From Cristatella mucedo (Eukaryota; Bryozoa; Phylactolaemata; Cristatellidae), in contig WPIO01000022.1 of assembly GCA_009760855.2 (NCBI GenBank), positions 5,530,501 through 5,594,500 of the forward strand: a stretch of DNA of 64,000 nt, read 5' to 3'. The notes under the pieces were generated by a model that was not told where the DNA came from, ran no database searches, and saw only the letters and a program-made list of their open reading frames with translations. Position numbers and translations under genes: made by a program. Positions 63,851 through 64,000 of the stretch are shown in pieces; the first letter of the stretch is position 1, and every line of letters starts with the position of its first letter.

Positions 63851-64000
63851 GATCTCGGTACTGCAGCCTGCTGCAGCGGCGGTCGGCGTTAGATGAAGCA
63901 AGCTGCCCATGGAGTCCATTCGCCGCTAGAGCGAACCCGCGGTGCCCTCTCAAGTCGGCCACCCGGGCAATGTCAAGGCCTGGCCCCTCGTCGACTGATG
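63851..64000. other. Right edge, no feature
   Basis: Nothing recognised. Confidence 0.4.

Overview
This window reads as nuclear DNA of a metazoan animal, most likely a bilaterian invertebrate; I could not place it in a phylum. Evidence: two intron-bearing animal genes, tRNA-derived SINEs, CR1/L2-like LINEs, a hAT-like DNA transposon, a solo LTR, many long pure dinucleotide arrays, and two GC- and CpG-rich blocks of promoter type. There is no operon structure, and most of the 64 kb is repeat or unassigned intron/intergenic DNA.

Two genes are recognisable, both on the minus strand. (1) The 5' end of GINS4/SLD5, a subunit of the GINS replication complex, lies at the left edge. Exon 1 is 3641-3745 and exon 2 is 1231-1377; the rest runs off the window. 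(2) An FGF receptor tyrosine kinase gene spans 32744-60174. I assembled eleven coding exons whose splice sites and phases all agree, giving a 2334-nt reading frame including the stop (777 residues): signal peptide, short linker, Ig2, Ig3, transmembrane helix, juxtamembrane region, kinase with a long acidic insert, and tail. The kinase, Ig and TM exons are firm. The signal-peptide exon at 60090-60174 is inferred, and an Ig1 exon might be hidden in the 13-kb first intron.

Layout: 1-3.7 kb GINS4 with LINE and SINE insertions. 3.7-8 kb upstream DNA with SINEs. 8.0-10.3 kb decayed hAT-like transposon. 10.9-16.5 kb LINE-B copies, one carrying a solo LTR. 17-19.4 kb SINEs and unassigned DNA. 19.4-22.5 kb CpG-rich block with a 0.9-kb TCTC/TCAG array and a (GGC)30 tract, no gene assigned. 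23-26 kb nested LINEs. 26-32.7 kb SINEs, microsatellites and a LINE. 32.7-46.9 kb main FGFR exons with repeats in the introns. 47-60 kb FGFR intron 1. 59-61.4 kb CpG-rich block, probably the FGFR promoter. 61.6-62.5 kb MITE-like element. 62.5-63.85 kb one LINE inserted in another.

The repeats form a small ecosystem. LINE-A and SINE-2 share a 3' tail, which suggests that LINE-A machinery mobilised SINE-2. SINE-1 has a different tail. Several insertions are nested, and three have target-site duplications that I could read directly (GATTC for the LTR, TTTAA for a LINE, a decayed 8-mer for the hAT-like element). Family labels (LINE-A, LINE-B, SINE-1, SINE-2) are mine, for this window only.
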